A stretch of 64,000 nucleotides of DNA from Kluyvera genomosp. 3 (GCA_002211745.1 CP022114.1:2078645-2142644), one strand, 5' to 3'. Shown: positions 33,809 to 44,626, numbered from the stretch's first letter. The notes: a model not told the origin generated them from the sequence alone. Program-made: numbers and translations.

Positions 33809-34904
33809 ATCACTGACCTGCTGGCTGGTGGATATTCCCACCATTCGCCCGCACAAACTGTCGATGGCCACCATGGGCTGCCAGACCTTGACCCTGGTGC
33901 GCATGCAGTGCGCGCAGGGCGTGGTCGGCTGGGGCGAAGCCACCACCATCGGCGGGCTGAGCTACGGGCGGAAAGCCCGGAGGCCATCCGCTCGGCCATT
34001 GAAACCTACCTGTCGCCGCTGCTGTGCGGCCAGACCTTCAACGGCGTGGCGGCGCTGGCAGAGAAAATGAACGCCAGCGTCAAGGGCAACACCTTTGCTA
34101 AATCGGCGCTGGAAACCGCGTTTCTCGATGCCCAGGGCAAGCTGCTGGGGCTGCCGGTCAGCGCGCTGCTCGGCGGGGCGATAACCGACCGTCTACCGGT
34201 GCTGTGGACGCTGGCGAGCGGCGACACGGAGAAAGACATTGAAGAGGGCAAACGGCTGCTGGCGGAAGGGCGGCACGATGCCTTCAAGCTGAAAATTGGC
34301 GCCCGGGATCTCAAAACCGATATTCGCCACGCGCTGGCGATTAAAGCGGCGCTCGGTGACGAGGTCAGCGTTCGTGTTGACGTCAACCAGGCGTGGGACT
34401 TCACCACCGCGGTGAAAGGATGAGCCAGCTACAGGACGGCGGTATCGACCTCGTTGAACAGCCAACCCCGCTCTGGACCGGCAGGGGCTGATTGCCCTGA
34501 GCCAGCGTTTTGAGGTGCCGATTCTCGCCGATGAAGCGGTGGCAACCAGCCACGACGGTTTTGCTCTGGCGCACGGCGGCTTTAGCGGCGCTTATGCGCT
34601 GAAGATTGCCAAAGCCGGCGGCCCGGCGCAGGCGCTGAAGCTGGCGCACGTCGCGCAGGCGGCGGGCGTGGCGTTGTACGGCGGCACCATGCTGGAAGGG
34701 ACGATCGGCACGGTGGCCTCGCTACACGCCTGGTCCACCGTCAGGATGCAATGGGGAACCGAGATGTTCGGCCCGCTGCTGCTGAAAGATGACATCGTGG
34801 TAACGCCGCTCGACTTCCGCCAGGGGCAGGTTTCGCTGCCGCAGGAGCCGGGTCTGGGCATAGAGATTGACCTCGATAAATTGCGTTATTACGCGCGCCA
34901 CTAA
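33795..34904 (+). CDS. catB: Muconate cycloisomerase (three frameshifts)
   Basis: 370 residues after repair, enolase-superfamily enzyme converting cis,cis-muconate to muconolactone. The catalytic KxK is in FKLKIG, the metal ligands in RVDVNQAW, DLVEQP and LADEA, and a further Lys in LKIAKAGG. Bases are lost near 33967, 34421 and 34480. GCAGGAGC ribosome site before ATG 33795, inside the end of the transporter gene. Confidence 0.9.
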
Positions 34905-34916
34905 AAGGACATCCCG

Positions 34917-35195
34917 ATGCTGTTCAAAGTTGAAATGACCGTCAATATCCCCTCGTCGCTGCCTAAAGCCGAAGCCGATGAGATCAAGGCAAAAGAGAAA
35001 GCCTACTCCCAGCAGCTTCAGCGCGAAGGGAAATGGCTGCATATCTGGCGCGTCGCCGGGCTGTACGCCAACGTCAGCATTTTTGACGTGGCCGATAACC
35101 AGGAACTTCACGACCTCTTAACCGCGCTGCCGCTCTATCCGTATATGGCGATCAGCGTGCAGCCGTTATGCCGACACCCGTCGGCCATTGATTAA
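34917..35195 (+). CDS. catC: Muconolactone delta-isomerase
   Basis: Intact 92-residue ferredoxin-like protein, typical CatC: MLFKVEMTVNIPSSLPKAEA at the start and LPLYPYMAISVQPLCRHPS at the end. Converts muconolactone to beta-ketoadipate enol-lactone; forms decamers in other bacteria. 12 bases after catB. Confidence 0.93.
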   Translation: MLFKVEMTVNIPSSLPKAEADEIKAKEKAYSQQLQREGKWLHIWRVAGLYANVSIFDVADNQELHDLLTALPLYPYMAISVQPLCRHPSAID

Positions 35196-35230
35196 AACAA
35201 CAACCCTTACCCTACGAAGAGGAATACGCA

Positions 35231-36157
35231 ATGTCCGTTAATCCCGCAAAACAGACCGAACTGGAATCTTTACTGGCGATCAGCAGCGGCTTAAATGCCG
35301 AACAGGGCAACGAGCGTTTTAAAGCGATTATGCATCAGGTGCTGAGCGACCTGTGTCAGACCATCAAGAAGTTTGATATCAGCGATGAAGAGTTCTGGCT
35401 GGCCGTCAACTACCTGAACGAACTGGGCGAACGCAAAGAAGCGGCGCTGCTGGCCGCCGGACTGGGGCTGGAGCATTACCTTGATATGCGCGCCGATGAA
35501 AAAGAGGCGGCCGCCGGTCTTGACGTTGGTACGCCGCGCACCATCGAGGGGCCGCTGTATGTCGCTGGCGCGCCGCTGAGCAAACAGTTTGCGCGGATGG
35601 ATGATGGCAGAGAAGCGGGAGAGCCGATGTGGCTGCACGGGCAGGTGACCGATCTTCAAGGTCAACCGGTGGCGGGCGCGATTGTCGATATCTGGCATGC
35701 CAACACTCTCGGCGGTTATTCATTCTTCGATCAATCACAGAGTGAATATCACCTGCGTCGCCGTGTGGAAACCGGGGCGGACGGACGTTATGCGGTGCGC
35801 AGTATTGTCCCTTGCGGTTACGGCTGCCCGCCGGATGGCCCGACCCAGAAGCTGTTGAATCAGCTTGGCCGTCACGGTAATCGTCCGGCGCACGTGCATT
35901 TCTTCGTCTCAGCACCGGGTTATAAGCACCTGACGACGCAAATTAACCTCAACGGCGACGCCTACCTGTGGGATGACTTCGCCTTTGCCACCCGCGAAGA
36001 GCTGATTGCCGATCCGGTCAAAATTACCGACGACAAGCTGGCGCAGGAACGCGATATTCACCAGCCGCACACGGAGGTGAGCTTCAACTTTACGCTGGTG
36101 GAATCCGCGCAGGCTGAGGAAGAGAACCGCATCAAGCGCGCGCGCGTGATGGAGTAA
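35231..36157 (+). CDS. catA: Catechol 1,2-dioxygenase
   Basis: Intact 308-residue intradiol dioxygenase that opens catechol to cis,cis-muconate. N-terminal linker helices, then the beta sandwich carrying the Fe(III) ligands: Tyr in GGYSFFD, Tyr in PCGYGCPPDGPT, and the two His of RPAHVHFFVSAPGY. ACGAAGAGG ribosome site before ATG 35231. Last gene of the catabolic unit. Confidence 0.95.
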   Translation: MSVNPAKQTELESLLAISSGLNAEQGNERFKAIMHQVLSDLCQTIKKFDISDEEFWLAVNYLNELGERKEAALLAAGLGLEHYLDMRADEKEAAAGLDVGTPRTIEGPLYVAGAPLSKQFARMDDGREAGEPMWLHGQVTDLQGQPVAGAIVDIWHANTLGGYSFFDQSQSEYHLRRRVETGADGRYAVRSIVPCGYGCPPDGPTQKLLNQLGRHGNRPAHVHFFVSAPGYKHLTTQINLNGDAYLWDDFAFATREELIADPVKITDDKLAQERDIHQPHTEVSFNFTLVESAQAEEENRIKRARVME

Positions 36158-36165
36158 GTAAGCCG

Positions 36166-36194
36166 CCCGGCCCGCGTTGGCGAGGCCGGGTGTT
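36166..36194. terminator. Possible hairpin terminator between catA and proX-like gene
   Basis: CCCGGCC and GGCCGGG arms around an 11-base loop between two convergent genes. No real T-run, so efficiency is uncertain. Confidence 0.5.
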
Positions 36195-36200
36195 GACTGC

Positions 36201-37198
36201 TTACTGCGCTGCTAGCGCCTGCTTTATCCAGCCGTCAAACGTCTGCTGGTGGGCGTGGATCCAGCCGTCTACATGACGCTGGATATCCGCAGCGGTGGAC
36301 TCCCCTTTATGCATTAGCTGATTCTGCGCATTGACGTCCGCCAGCGGCAGCTTCGCGATAGCAAACAGTTTCGCCGCCGCGGGGTTTTTCTCCGCCCAGG
36401 CTTTATTGGCGACGATGTACTCGTTGTTGACCGCGAAACCGTAGTTCTTGCCGTTCGGCAGTTCGGTATTCTGATCTTTCAGCGAGCCCGGGTTAGCAGA
36501 GAAGGGGACGGTTAACCAGACCACATCTTTACCCGGTTTCAGTTCATCACTGACCCAATAGGGCGTCCAGGTATAATAGATCACCGGCTTGCCTGCTTTA
36601 TAACGGGCGAGGGTGTCCGCAATAATCGCGGCATAATTTCCCTGATTCTGTGTAACCGTATTACTGAGCCCATAAGCTTTTATTTGCGTATCAATCACCG
36701 AGCCACAAACCCAGCCCGGATTACAGCCGGCTAAATCGGCTTTACCGTCGCCGTTGGCATCAAATAATTTCGCAAGTTCAGGATCTTTTAGCTGAGAAAT
36801 ATCTGTAATGTTATATTTCTCAGCGGTTTTTTTATCGATCATATAACCCTGTGCGGCGTTACTAATATAAGTACCCTGACGGTAGAATTTCCGATCGCCG
36901 CCGCTGGCGTCATACATATCCTGCTGCATCGGCAGCCAGTTGGCGGCCATGAAGGTCGCATCACCGGCCGCAATCGCCGTATAGGCGACGTTGTACTCCA
37001 CCTCTTCAATCGGGGTGACATCATAGCCTAGCTGCTTCAGCGCGCGGTTGATTATCTCGGTCTGGAACGTTTCTTCCGGTAGGGTACTTTGCACGGGGTG
37101 AACGGTAATGCCTTTGCCGGGCAGGTCCGCGGCAAAAAGAGTGGGGAGGTAAATAACGCAGCCAGCGTGAGGGTGCGCAGAGTTGTTGTTGTTTGCAT
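36201..37198 (-). CDS. ProX-like glycine betaine/choline binding protein, solitary (one frameshift)
   Basis: 332 residues after repair. Periplasmic substrate-binding protein closely similar to ProX ([48 protein letters not shown]). Signal peptide from ATG 37198; one C is lost near 37155 ([12 protein letters not shown]). The aromatic residues that cage the quaternary ammonium are kept in the NWLPM and TWTPYW segments. No proV or proW lies beside it, so it must share another permease or be a paralogue with a different ligand. Confidence 0.85.
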
Positions 37199-37596
37199 AA
37201 TAATAACCTTGTTATTTTCGCGTGTTAAGCCAGAGGTGGCATATTATTCCCGCTTGGATAAAAGGTGGAAATAAAGGATGGTAGGACGATTAATCTCTCC
37301 GGGTTGTGTTAGCAACAATAACTTACCCTAACATAATAAAGCATATATGCAATCCTCAATATTCCTCAGCATTCTTTTTTACCCTCATATATGGCTAAGG
37401 ATATTCTTAAAATGAATTGTATTGGCTAGATATTAACGCTTATGAATACGACAAATGACGGATTCAATTCTGATGAGGACGTACGCTATAGTGATTAGCC
37501 TGATTCTCATGAAAAATGAGAGTGCCAGGAGGCAAAACGAGCTGCATCAATGAGAGTAGATGATGCGGATTCATTCTCACAGGAAGTGGGGGACGT
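37199..37596. other. AT-rich intergenic region upstream of the fimbrial locus
   Basis: About 400 bp between divergent genes. It presumably holds promoters for the proX-like gene and the first pilin gene. A direct repeat of TGAGAGT and a GATTCTCATG/CATTCTCAC pair occur at 37500-37585. No gene seen. Confidence 0.55.
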
Positions 37597-37904
37597 ATGA
37601 AGAAAATAGTACCTGTAGTATGCCTGTCGCTGTTAAGCCTGGCGTTATCCGGCGTGGCGCAAGCGCAGAGTCGGTCAAACTCCGGCACCATTCATTTTAT
37701 CGGTCAGGTGGTCGAAGGGGGTGTAACGTCTCGCCATCGGGCCAGGGTTTGCAGATTGCCTGCTACCGTGACGGCGCTATTCATGAACAGCATGTCGCGA
37801 TGTCGACAACGTCCAGTACGCCATTTAAGGTCATCAGCCGAATCGATCGCCGCACGCTGTCGGGGAATCCTCATCTTCAGGAAGTGACCATCAGTTATCT
37901 TTAA
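37597..37904 (+). CDS. Small fimbrial subunit-like secreted protein (one frameshift)
   Basis: 102 residues after repair, half the usual pilin length. Signal peptide MKKIVPVVCLSLLSLALSGV ending AQAQ, then SGTIHFIGQVVEGGCNVS, which has the first-strand pattern and first Cys of FimA-type pilins, a second Cys in IACYRDG, and an end VTISYL with the penultimate Tyr of a pilin. One G is lost near 37722. Possibly an initiator or terminator subunit, or a regulator of pilus length. It stands 600 bp ahead of the main operon. Confidence 0.65.
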
Positions 37905-37916
37905 GTCTTTTCTCCT

Positions 37917-37956
37917 GGCGCTGCCTGTCTCAATGACTGGAAATGCAGGTAGCGCC
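37917..37956. repeat. Hairpin after the first pilin gene
   Basis: GGCGCTGCCTG and CAGGTAGCGCC arms (one mismatch) around an 18-nt loop, 13 bases after the stop. No T-run. Could end most transcription of the first gene or stabilise its mRNA. Confidence 0.5.
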
Positions 37957-38500
37957 TCATCTACGCAAGTAATGACTTACAAAATGAGTCAGTCGTAACG
38001 GAATAAAATATAGCGTCTCTTCCCAAAGTGGAATATTCATTTTTATAAATTAAATATGCACTTTTGGGAGCTTTGGAAATTATTTTTCGGGTAGAAAAAA
38101 TGCACTTTCTGCACAAATAATTAGCCTTCTATGTATTCATTTTAAGTACCACTTTATGGGTATAAAAACAAAAAATTAACATTATAAAAAGATTAAACCT
38201 TCTTTTATAACAGTAGGATACAACAAACGCTTCGTATGAAAGTCGTTATGCGCAAAAAATAACTGTCCACTATCGGAAAAAAACGACGTTGTAAAACATT
38301 AATCGCATTGTGGATAATCGGCGGCGTCGGATCGGGATGGTCTGAAGACAAAATATTATTTTTAGCGATGGTATTGGTAAAAATAACCTCATTTTAAATA
38401 ACGCAGCGAACCGTTTAATTAATATTTAATGGGAACGTTCCCTGTTTTTGTCTTAATTATCATGGAAATATTCGTTTGGACTTTTCAAGGACAATAAGCA
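37957..38500. other. AT-rich region before the major pilin gene
   Basis: About 545 bp, strongly AT-rich, no gene. Presumably the main fimbrial promoter region. I looked for the paired inverted repeats of a fimS-type switch and saw none, and no FimB/FimE recombinase is in the window, so phase inversion is not supported. Confidence 0.55.
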
Positions 38501-39074
38501 ATGAAAAATTTTACGGTTAAAGCACTGGCGCTGGCATTAATGATGGTTGGGGCTCCGCGATGGCGGCATCAACGGATGTCAGCGAGCTCCTGGGCCCAAC
38601 CACGGTGACCGGTGGCTCGGTACACTTTACCGGGTCGGTTGTGAATGCGGCCTGTGCGGTAGCGGAAGACTCGATCAATAAAACCGTGGATATGGGGCAG
38701 GTTCGCCTTGCCGCGTTTGGCGAAACCCCGGCTGCCGGTAACGTTGCCAACCAAAAAACCCCTTCACCATCAAGCTGACAGATTGCGATACCAATGTGTC
38801 AACACAGGCGTCTGTGACCTTTAACGGCACGGCGGCGGCAGGGTATTCCAGCGTGCTGGATAACACCGCGGGCGCGGGTGGTGCGCAGGGCGTGGGTATC
38901 CAGATTTACGACACCGATGGTACCGCGCTGGATCTCGGCAAAGCCTCCAAAGCGGCGACGCTCATCGACGGCGATAACACCATGAGCTTCTCCGCTGACT
39001 ATATCGCGACGAACAGCACGCTGGCAGCAGGTAACGTGGACGCAACGGCGACCTTTAACGTTACCTACCAGTAA
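38501..39074 (+). CDS. Major fimbrial subunit, FimA-like (two frameshifts)
   Basis: 191 residues after repair. Signal peptide ending SAMA, donor-strand N-terminus, pilin disulfide pair in VNAACAVAED and LTDCDTNVS, and the beta-zipper end ATFNVTYQ. Bases are lost near 38551 and 38758. Ribosome site AAGGACA before ATG 38501. Expected to polymerise into the fimbrial rod through the chaperone and usher encoded next. Confidence 0.86.
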
Positions 39075-39126
39075 TCGCGACAGGAATTAGATGCCATGGA
39101 CGGCAGTGTCGATTGGGGAGGTTGCC

Positions 39127-39675
39127 ATGAAAGTGATGTCGTCAGGCCTTGCGCTGGCGTTTCTCGCCTGTTTGCCGTCGCTGGCGCAGGCAGGCCATCA
39201 CCACGTTGTCACCGTCCCCGGTGGCGATGTTCATTTTATCGGGGCGGTAGTGAAAGCGGCCTGTGTTGTGGATACCAACAGCGATGCACAGACCGTGGAA
39301 ATGGGGCAGGTGCGGTCCAGCATTTTTAGCGGTGCGGGTAGCTGGGGTCATCCACAGCCGTTCAGCATTGTGCTTAAAGATTGTGATACCAACATCAGCA
39401 AGCAGGTTGGCGTCGCGTTCAACGGCGTGACGGATGCAAGGGATCCTGCGGTTCTGGCGGTGACCAGCGGTGCGGGCAGCGCCGGCAATGTCGGTATTGG
39501 CATTTTTGATAACGCCGGGAATCTGATGATCCCTAACACTCAGCCCCAGCGATTTTCCACGTTGAAAGATGACACTAACGTGTTGAGTTTTATCGCCAAA
39601 TATAGGGCCACGGCGGCCAATGTTACGCCCGGTGAGGCGGACGCGCAAACCTGGTTCACGCTGACCTACATGTAA
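39127..39675 (+). CDS. Fimbrial subunit, FimA/FimI-like
   Basis: Intact 182 residues, clearly a relative of the preceding pilin (GDVHFIGAVVKAACVVDT, LKDCDTNIS, end TWFTLTYM). Start at ATG 39127 after GGGAGG; an upstream in-frame ATG lacks a signal peptide. By position after the major subunit it resembles FimI, which ends rod growth. Confidence 0.84.
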   Translation: MKVMSSGLALAFLACLPSLAQAGHHHVVTVPGGDVHFIGAVVKAACVVDTNSDAQTVEMGQVRSSIFSGAGSWGHPQPFSIVLKDCDTNISKQVGVAFNGVTDARDPAVLAVTSGAGSAGNVGIGIFDNAGNLMIPNTQPQRFSTLKDDTNVLSFIAKYRATAANVTPGEADAQTWFTLTYM

Positions 39676-39712
39676 TTTCCCGCTGCGGCGGCCGTATTTT
39701 TATAGGTAAATC

Positions 39713-40420
39713 ATGTTCATTATTTCTCGTACCCGTGCGCTGTTGACGGCGTTAACGCTTATCTCTCTGTCACCGCTCGCGCATGCGGCGGATTATGGCG
39801 GTATTGCTCTGGGCTCCACTCGCGTTATTTATCCGCAGGGTAGCGAGCAGATATCGTTGTCGGTCAATAATACCGACAGCAAGGGCGTGTTTTTAATTCA
39901 GTCGTGGGTTGAGAATGCCGATAGCCATAAAAGCAGCGACTTTGTCGTCACGCCGCCGTTATTTGTGATTAAACCGAAGAAAGAAAATACGCTCCGGGTG
40001 ATGTTTATCGGCCAGGATAACGCGCTGCCTAAAGACAGAGAAAGCCTTTACTGGATGAACGTGAAGGCGATTCCGGCGGCGAGCAAAGATTCACAGAATA
40101 AAAATACCCTGCAAATTGCGGTTCTGAATCGCATCAAGCTGTTTATTCGTCCTGCGGGTCTGGCAATGAAGTCGGCTGACGCCCCGAACTACCTGCGTTT
40201 TCATCAGTCGGGCGCGCAATTAGTCGTCAAAAACCCGACGCCTTATTACATCACGCTGGTGCAGCTGATGGACGGAGCGGTCGAGCTGCCGGCCACCATG
40301 GTGCCGCCGATGGGGCAAAGCACGGTGTCTGTCCCGCATAACGCTCACGGTCAAATTACCTTCCAGACGGTGAATGACTATGGGGCAAATACGCCAAAAC
40401 AAAACGCAGTGATGGAATAA
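39713..40420 (+). CDS. Periplasmic fimbrial chaperone, FimC/PapD-like
   Basis: Intact 235 residues with signal peptide (HAADYGGIALGSTRVIYPQG). The PapD-type G1 edge strand and Lys/Arg anchor pair are in STRVIYP and LNRIKLFIRP; FVVTPPLFVIKPKKENTLRV is the chaperone signature. Donates a strand to pilin subunits and delivers them to the usher. Confidence 0.93.
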   Translation: MFIISRTRALLTALTLISLSPLAHAADYGGIALGSTRVIYPQGSEQISLSVNNTDSKGVFLIQSWVENADSHKSSDFVVTPPLFVIKPKKENTLRVMFIGQDNALPKDRESLYWMNVKAIPAASKDSQNKNTLQIAVLNRIKLFIRPAGLAMKSADAPNYLRFHQSGAQLVVKNPTPYYITLVQLMDGAVELPATMVPPMGQSTVSVPHNAHGQITFQTVNDYGANTPKQNAVME

Positions 40421-40444
40421 TTACCGGGACAGGTCGGCAAAATA

Positions 40445-43059
40445 ATGGCATTCCGTATTCGTATTACCCTACAAGCGTGGCTGGAATATAAACAACGCTA
40501 CCTCGTTATTTTGCCGGTCGCGTTGGGCGTCATGCCGTCTATGGGCTACGCGGACAATTATTTCAACCCGGCTTTCCTTTCCGGAGACAGTTCGGCGGTG
40601 GCTGACCTGTCACGCTTTGAAAATAGCAACGGGCAGGCACCGGGTAAATATCGCGTCGATATCTCGGTGAACCAACAATTTGTCGCGAGCGAGGACGTCA
40701 CTTTTCAAGCTGATAAAAAAAGCCAGGATGATACCGGGCTGACGCCCTGTTTCACCCTTACCCGGCTGGAAGCGATGGGATTGAATAAAAATGCGTTTCC
40801 GGCGTTGAAAGCGCTGCCGAAAGACAGCTGCGTACCGTTTGCCGATATTCCGGATGCCAGCACCCACTTTGATTTTGAGCACCAGAAACTTGATATCAGT
40901 ATTCCGCAGGCCGGTATGAAGCAAAGCGCGCGCGGCTATATTCCGCCGGAGCAGTGGGATCAGGGGATTAACGCCCTGACGCTGAACTATGATTTCTCCG
41001 GCAGCAGCAGCGGCGGCACCAGCCATCAGGACAGCGACTATCTTAATCTGCAAAGCGGCCTGAATCTGGGCGCCTGGCGTCTGCGCGATTATTCGACGTG
41101 GAACTATAGCCATGGCGAGGGCAGCTCACAGAATTCATGGGAGCACATCAGCACCTATGTTGAACGGACGATTATCCCACTAAAAGCCGAAATGACGCTG
41201 GGCGAGAGCTATACCCCTTCCGATGTGTTTGATTCACTGAGCTTTCGCGGCGCGCAGCTGGTCTCGGACGATAATATGCTACCCGACAGTCTGAAGGGCT
41301 TTGCACCGACGGTGCGCGGCATCGCGCGCAGCAACGCCAAAGTCACCATCAAGCAGAACGGCTACGTCATTTATCAAACCTACGTCTCGCCCGGCGCCTT
41401 TGCGATTACCGATCTCTATCCCACCTCATCCAGCGGCGATCTGCTGGTGACCGTACAGGAAACCGATGGCAGCGAAAACAGCTATAGCGTGCCTTATTCG
41501 GCGGTGCCGCTGCTGCAGCGCGAGGGTCGGATCAAATATGCCCTCACTGCGGGTAAATATCGCAGCAGCAACGATCAGCAGGAAGAGGTCAATTTTGCCC
41601 AGGGAACGTTAATTTGGGGGCTGCCAAAGGGCTTCACCGCCTACGGCGGCAGCCAGGCTAGCGATGATTATCGGGCATTTGCGCTGGGACTGGGGCTGAA
41701 TATGGGCGATGTCGGGGCGCTATCGGTTGATGTGACCCAGGCGAACAGTACGCTGGTCGACGGCAGCCAGCATGAAGGGCAGTCCGTCCGTTTCCTGTAT
41801 GCCAAGGCGCTAAACGGCCTGGGGACTAATTTCCAGCTGCTGGGATATCGCTATTCGACGCAGGGCTTTTATACCCTCGATGAAACCACCTATCGGCATA
41901 TGGAAGGCTATACCGGCGACGATAGCTGGCAGGATGACGATCATGATGGCCAGCAGGACAAGCCGGAATGGACCGATTTTTACAATCTCTACTACACCAA
42001 AAAGGGCAAGGTTCAGCTCAACATCTCGCAGACGGTGGGGGAGCACGGCTCGTTGTTTGTCACCGGCTCTGAGCAAAGCTACTGGCACACCGACGAAACC
42101 GACAGGTTAATTCAGGTGGGCTACAACGGCACCTGGAACGATATTTCCTACGGTTTAACCTGGAACTATGACCGTTCACCGGGCGAGAGCGAAGCCGACC
42201 AGGTTTACGCTTTTACGCTTTCTCTGCCGCTGGGCGAATGGTTATCCGGCGGCAATGCCGATATTTATCACGCCGCCAACACGCTAAATGCCTCCTATAA
42301 CATGAGCACCGATCGTCACGGCAAAACGTCACAAACCGCTGGCGTCAACGGTACGCTGCTGGCTGAAAACAACCTCAGTTATAACGTCCAGGAAAGCTAC
42401 GCGAACCACGGTACCGGCGACAGCGGTAACGCCAGCCTGAACTACCAGGGCACCTACGGCAACCTGAAAGCGGGATACAACTACAGCGACGGCTATCACC
42501 AGCGCAACTACGGGATGAGCGGCGGCGTGGTGGTTCATCGTGACGGTGTCACGTTAAGTCAACCGTTGGGAGACACCAATATTCTGGTGAAAGCGCCAGG
42601 CGCGGCGGGCGTTGAGCTGGAAAATACCACCGGCATAAAAACTGACTGGCGCGGCTACGCGGTGGTGCCCTACGCCACGACCTATCGGCAGAATCGCGTT
42701 GCGCTCGATACCAACTCAATGGGGAGCAACGTGGATATCGATGATGCAGTGGTCAACGTGGTGCCGACGCAGGGCGCGTTAGTGCGCGCTGATTTTAACG
42801 CTCACGTTGGGGCCCGCGCGCTGATCACGGTGCTGAAAAATCAAAAGCCGGTGCCGTTTGGCTCAACGGTCACGCTTGACGACAGCCAGCTCAGTAGCCT
42901 GGTGGGGGATGACGGGCAGGTCTATCTCTCCGGCTTGCCGTCGTCCGGGATGTTGACGGTGCAGTGGGGGAAGATGCCGACAAACGTTGCTCCGTACATT
43001 ACCAGCTTTCTTCAGACCAGATGTCGGAATTTAACCGCCTGACGGCAACCTGCCGCTAG
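40445..43059 (+). CDS. Outer-membrane fimbrial usher, FimD-like (3'-end frameshift)
   Basis: 871 residues after repair. Signal peptide ending GYAD, N-terminal periplasmic chaperone-binding domain (YFNPAFLSGDSSAVADLSRF), 24-strand barrel with plug (GFAPTVRGIARSNAKVTIKQ), and C-terminal domains ending in the conserved Cys-containing tail. One base is lost near 42984; the corrected end is NRLTATCR with TAG at 43057. Translocates and assembles the pilus. Confidence 0.93.
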
Positions 43060-43075
43060 TTTTTGGGAAACCACC

Positions 43076-44084
43076 ATGAAATACGTTTTAAAAATAGCGT
43101 TCTGCATAATGTGTGTTGTCGCGATGAATACGGCGTACGCCGGCTCGTCCGACAGCTGTACTAACGCCTCTGGCTCAACGCAGAACGAGAACTTTGACGT
43201 CTCAACGTCACTGAATGCCGATACTAACGTGGCGGGTAAAACCACGCAGGTGGTCCGTTCCGGCGATATTCATATGAATGCCGTGTGCCCGAAAACATTT
43301 GGTGAGACCAGCAACTACACCTACCGTTCTTATGTCTCGAATTATCCGGTGGTGGAGACATCAGGCAACTGGAAATATTTGTCACTGAACGATTATCTGG
43401 AAGGGCGCTAAAGGTAACGGACGCGGTGGCGGGCGATATCTACGCGCCGACAAACTATGCCGGATGGGACAGGATGGCTGTGTCTCCAACGGCTGTAATT
43501 TTCCGGTCTCCGATTCCAATATCACGCTGCAGATTAAAATTGCCAAACCGTTTGTTGGCAACGTCACCATCCCGCAGACGCATCTGTTCAACGTCTATGT
43601 GAACCGGACTAACAGCTCGCCGTTTGGCACGCCGGTTTACACCATCTCATTTAGCGGTTCCATCACGGTGCCGCAAAGCTGTGAGGTGAACGGTAACCAG
43701 GTTATCACCATCAACTTTGGCAATATCGCCTCGGGCAACTTTAAAACCAAAGGGCAAAAGCCGTCGGGCTTTACCCGATTGCCGAGCAGGTGCCAGTTAA
43801 GTGTGCGGGCGGCATTTCCGAGATGGCCAGTCTGAGTTTTCGCTTTCAGGGCAGGCGGACAGCAACGAACCGTCGGCTATCGCCACCGACAATAAAGATA
43901 TCGCCGTGCAGTTCACCGATATTCTCGGCAACGTAATTACGCCCAACACCGGCACGATCCCTTTCCAACTGGAGAACTATGCGGCGACGGTCCCCTTCAC
44001 CGTGTTCCCCATCAGCGCCACCGGCAACAAACCGCAGCAGGGGTGTTCCATGCGCAAGCGTATATCGTGGTCGATTTTAACTAA
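43076..44084 (+). CDS. Fimbrial tip adhesin, two-domain (five frameshifts)
   Basis: 337 residues after repair. Signal peptide ending AYAG; an N-terminal receptor-binding domain of about 190 residues with four Cys (SDSC, NAVCPKTF, DGCVSNGCNF); then a pilin domain starting near ISFSGSITVPQSCEVNG and ending AYIVVDFN. Bases are lost near 43405, 43464, 43772, 43852 and 44041, each in a G/C run. The N-domain does not look like the FimH mannose-binding domain, so receptor specificity is unknown. Confidence 0.8.
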
Positions 44085-44094
44085 GGTGGCGTGA

Positions 44095-44626
44095 ATGATG
44101 AGCAAACGGAGTATCGGCTGTTGGCGGTGGGCATGATGATGTCCGTCGCTCACGCCTCAGATAACGGCGTCGAGATCGATATGAGCGGCACGGTGATTGC
44201 GTCGACCTGCGACGTGGAAACCGCAGATACGCTGCAGACGGTGTATATCGGCAATTTCGCCAGCACGCTGTTTTCGTCGGTCGGTGATGTTTCTCCGTCG
44301 GCGGATCTGCTGATTCGGTTGAACAACTGCAGCAGCGGCATTAGCGGCGCAACGGTGAAGTTTAGCGGTACGGCGGATAACGATAACAGCAAGCTGCTGG
44401 CGCTTTCTGATACCGCGGGTGCGGGGGAATGGCCGCCGGCGTGGGCGTGGAGATCCTTGATGCGAATAAAAATAGCGTGGCGATCAACACCGATAGCGCC
44501 AGCCAGCCTTTGCAAGAAGGCGATAACAATACGCTGACCTTCTTCTTGCGCTACAAGGCGACGAAGATCCCGGTGACCGCGGGTAACGCGTCGTCAGTGA
44601 TGTACTTTGACCTGAGTTATCAGTAA
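44095..44626 (+). CDS. Minor fimbrial subunit (two frameshifts)
   Basis: 177 residues after repair: signal peptide MMSKRSIGLLAVGMMMSVAH, pilin Cys pair in ASTCDVETAD and LNNCSSGIS, end MYFDLSYQ. Bases are lost near 44121 (in the signal peptide) and 44428. Start at ATG 44095 after AAGGTGG. The stop overlaps the next start in TAATG. Likely an adaptor between rod and tip. Confidence 0.82.

Noticed and set aside
37957-38500. fimS-like invertible promoter
   Set aside because: No pair of inverted repeats and no FimB/FimE-type recombinase in the window.
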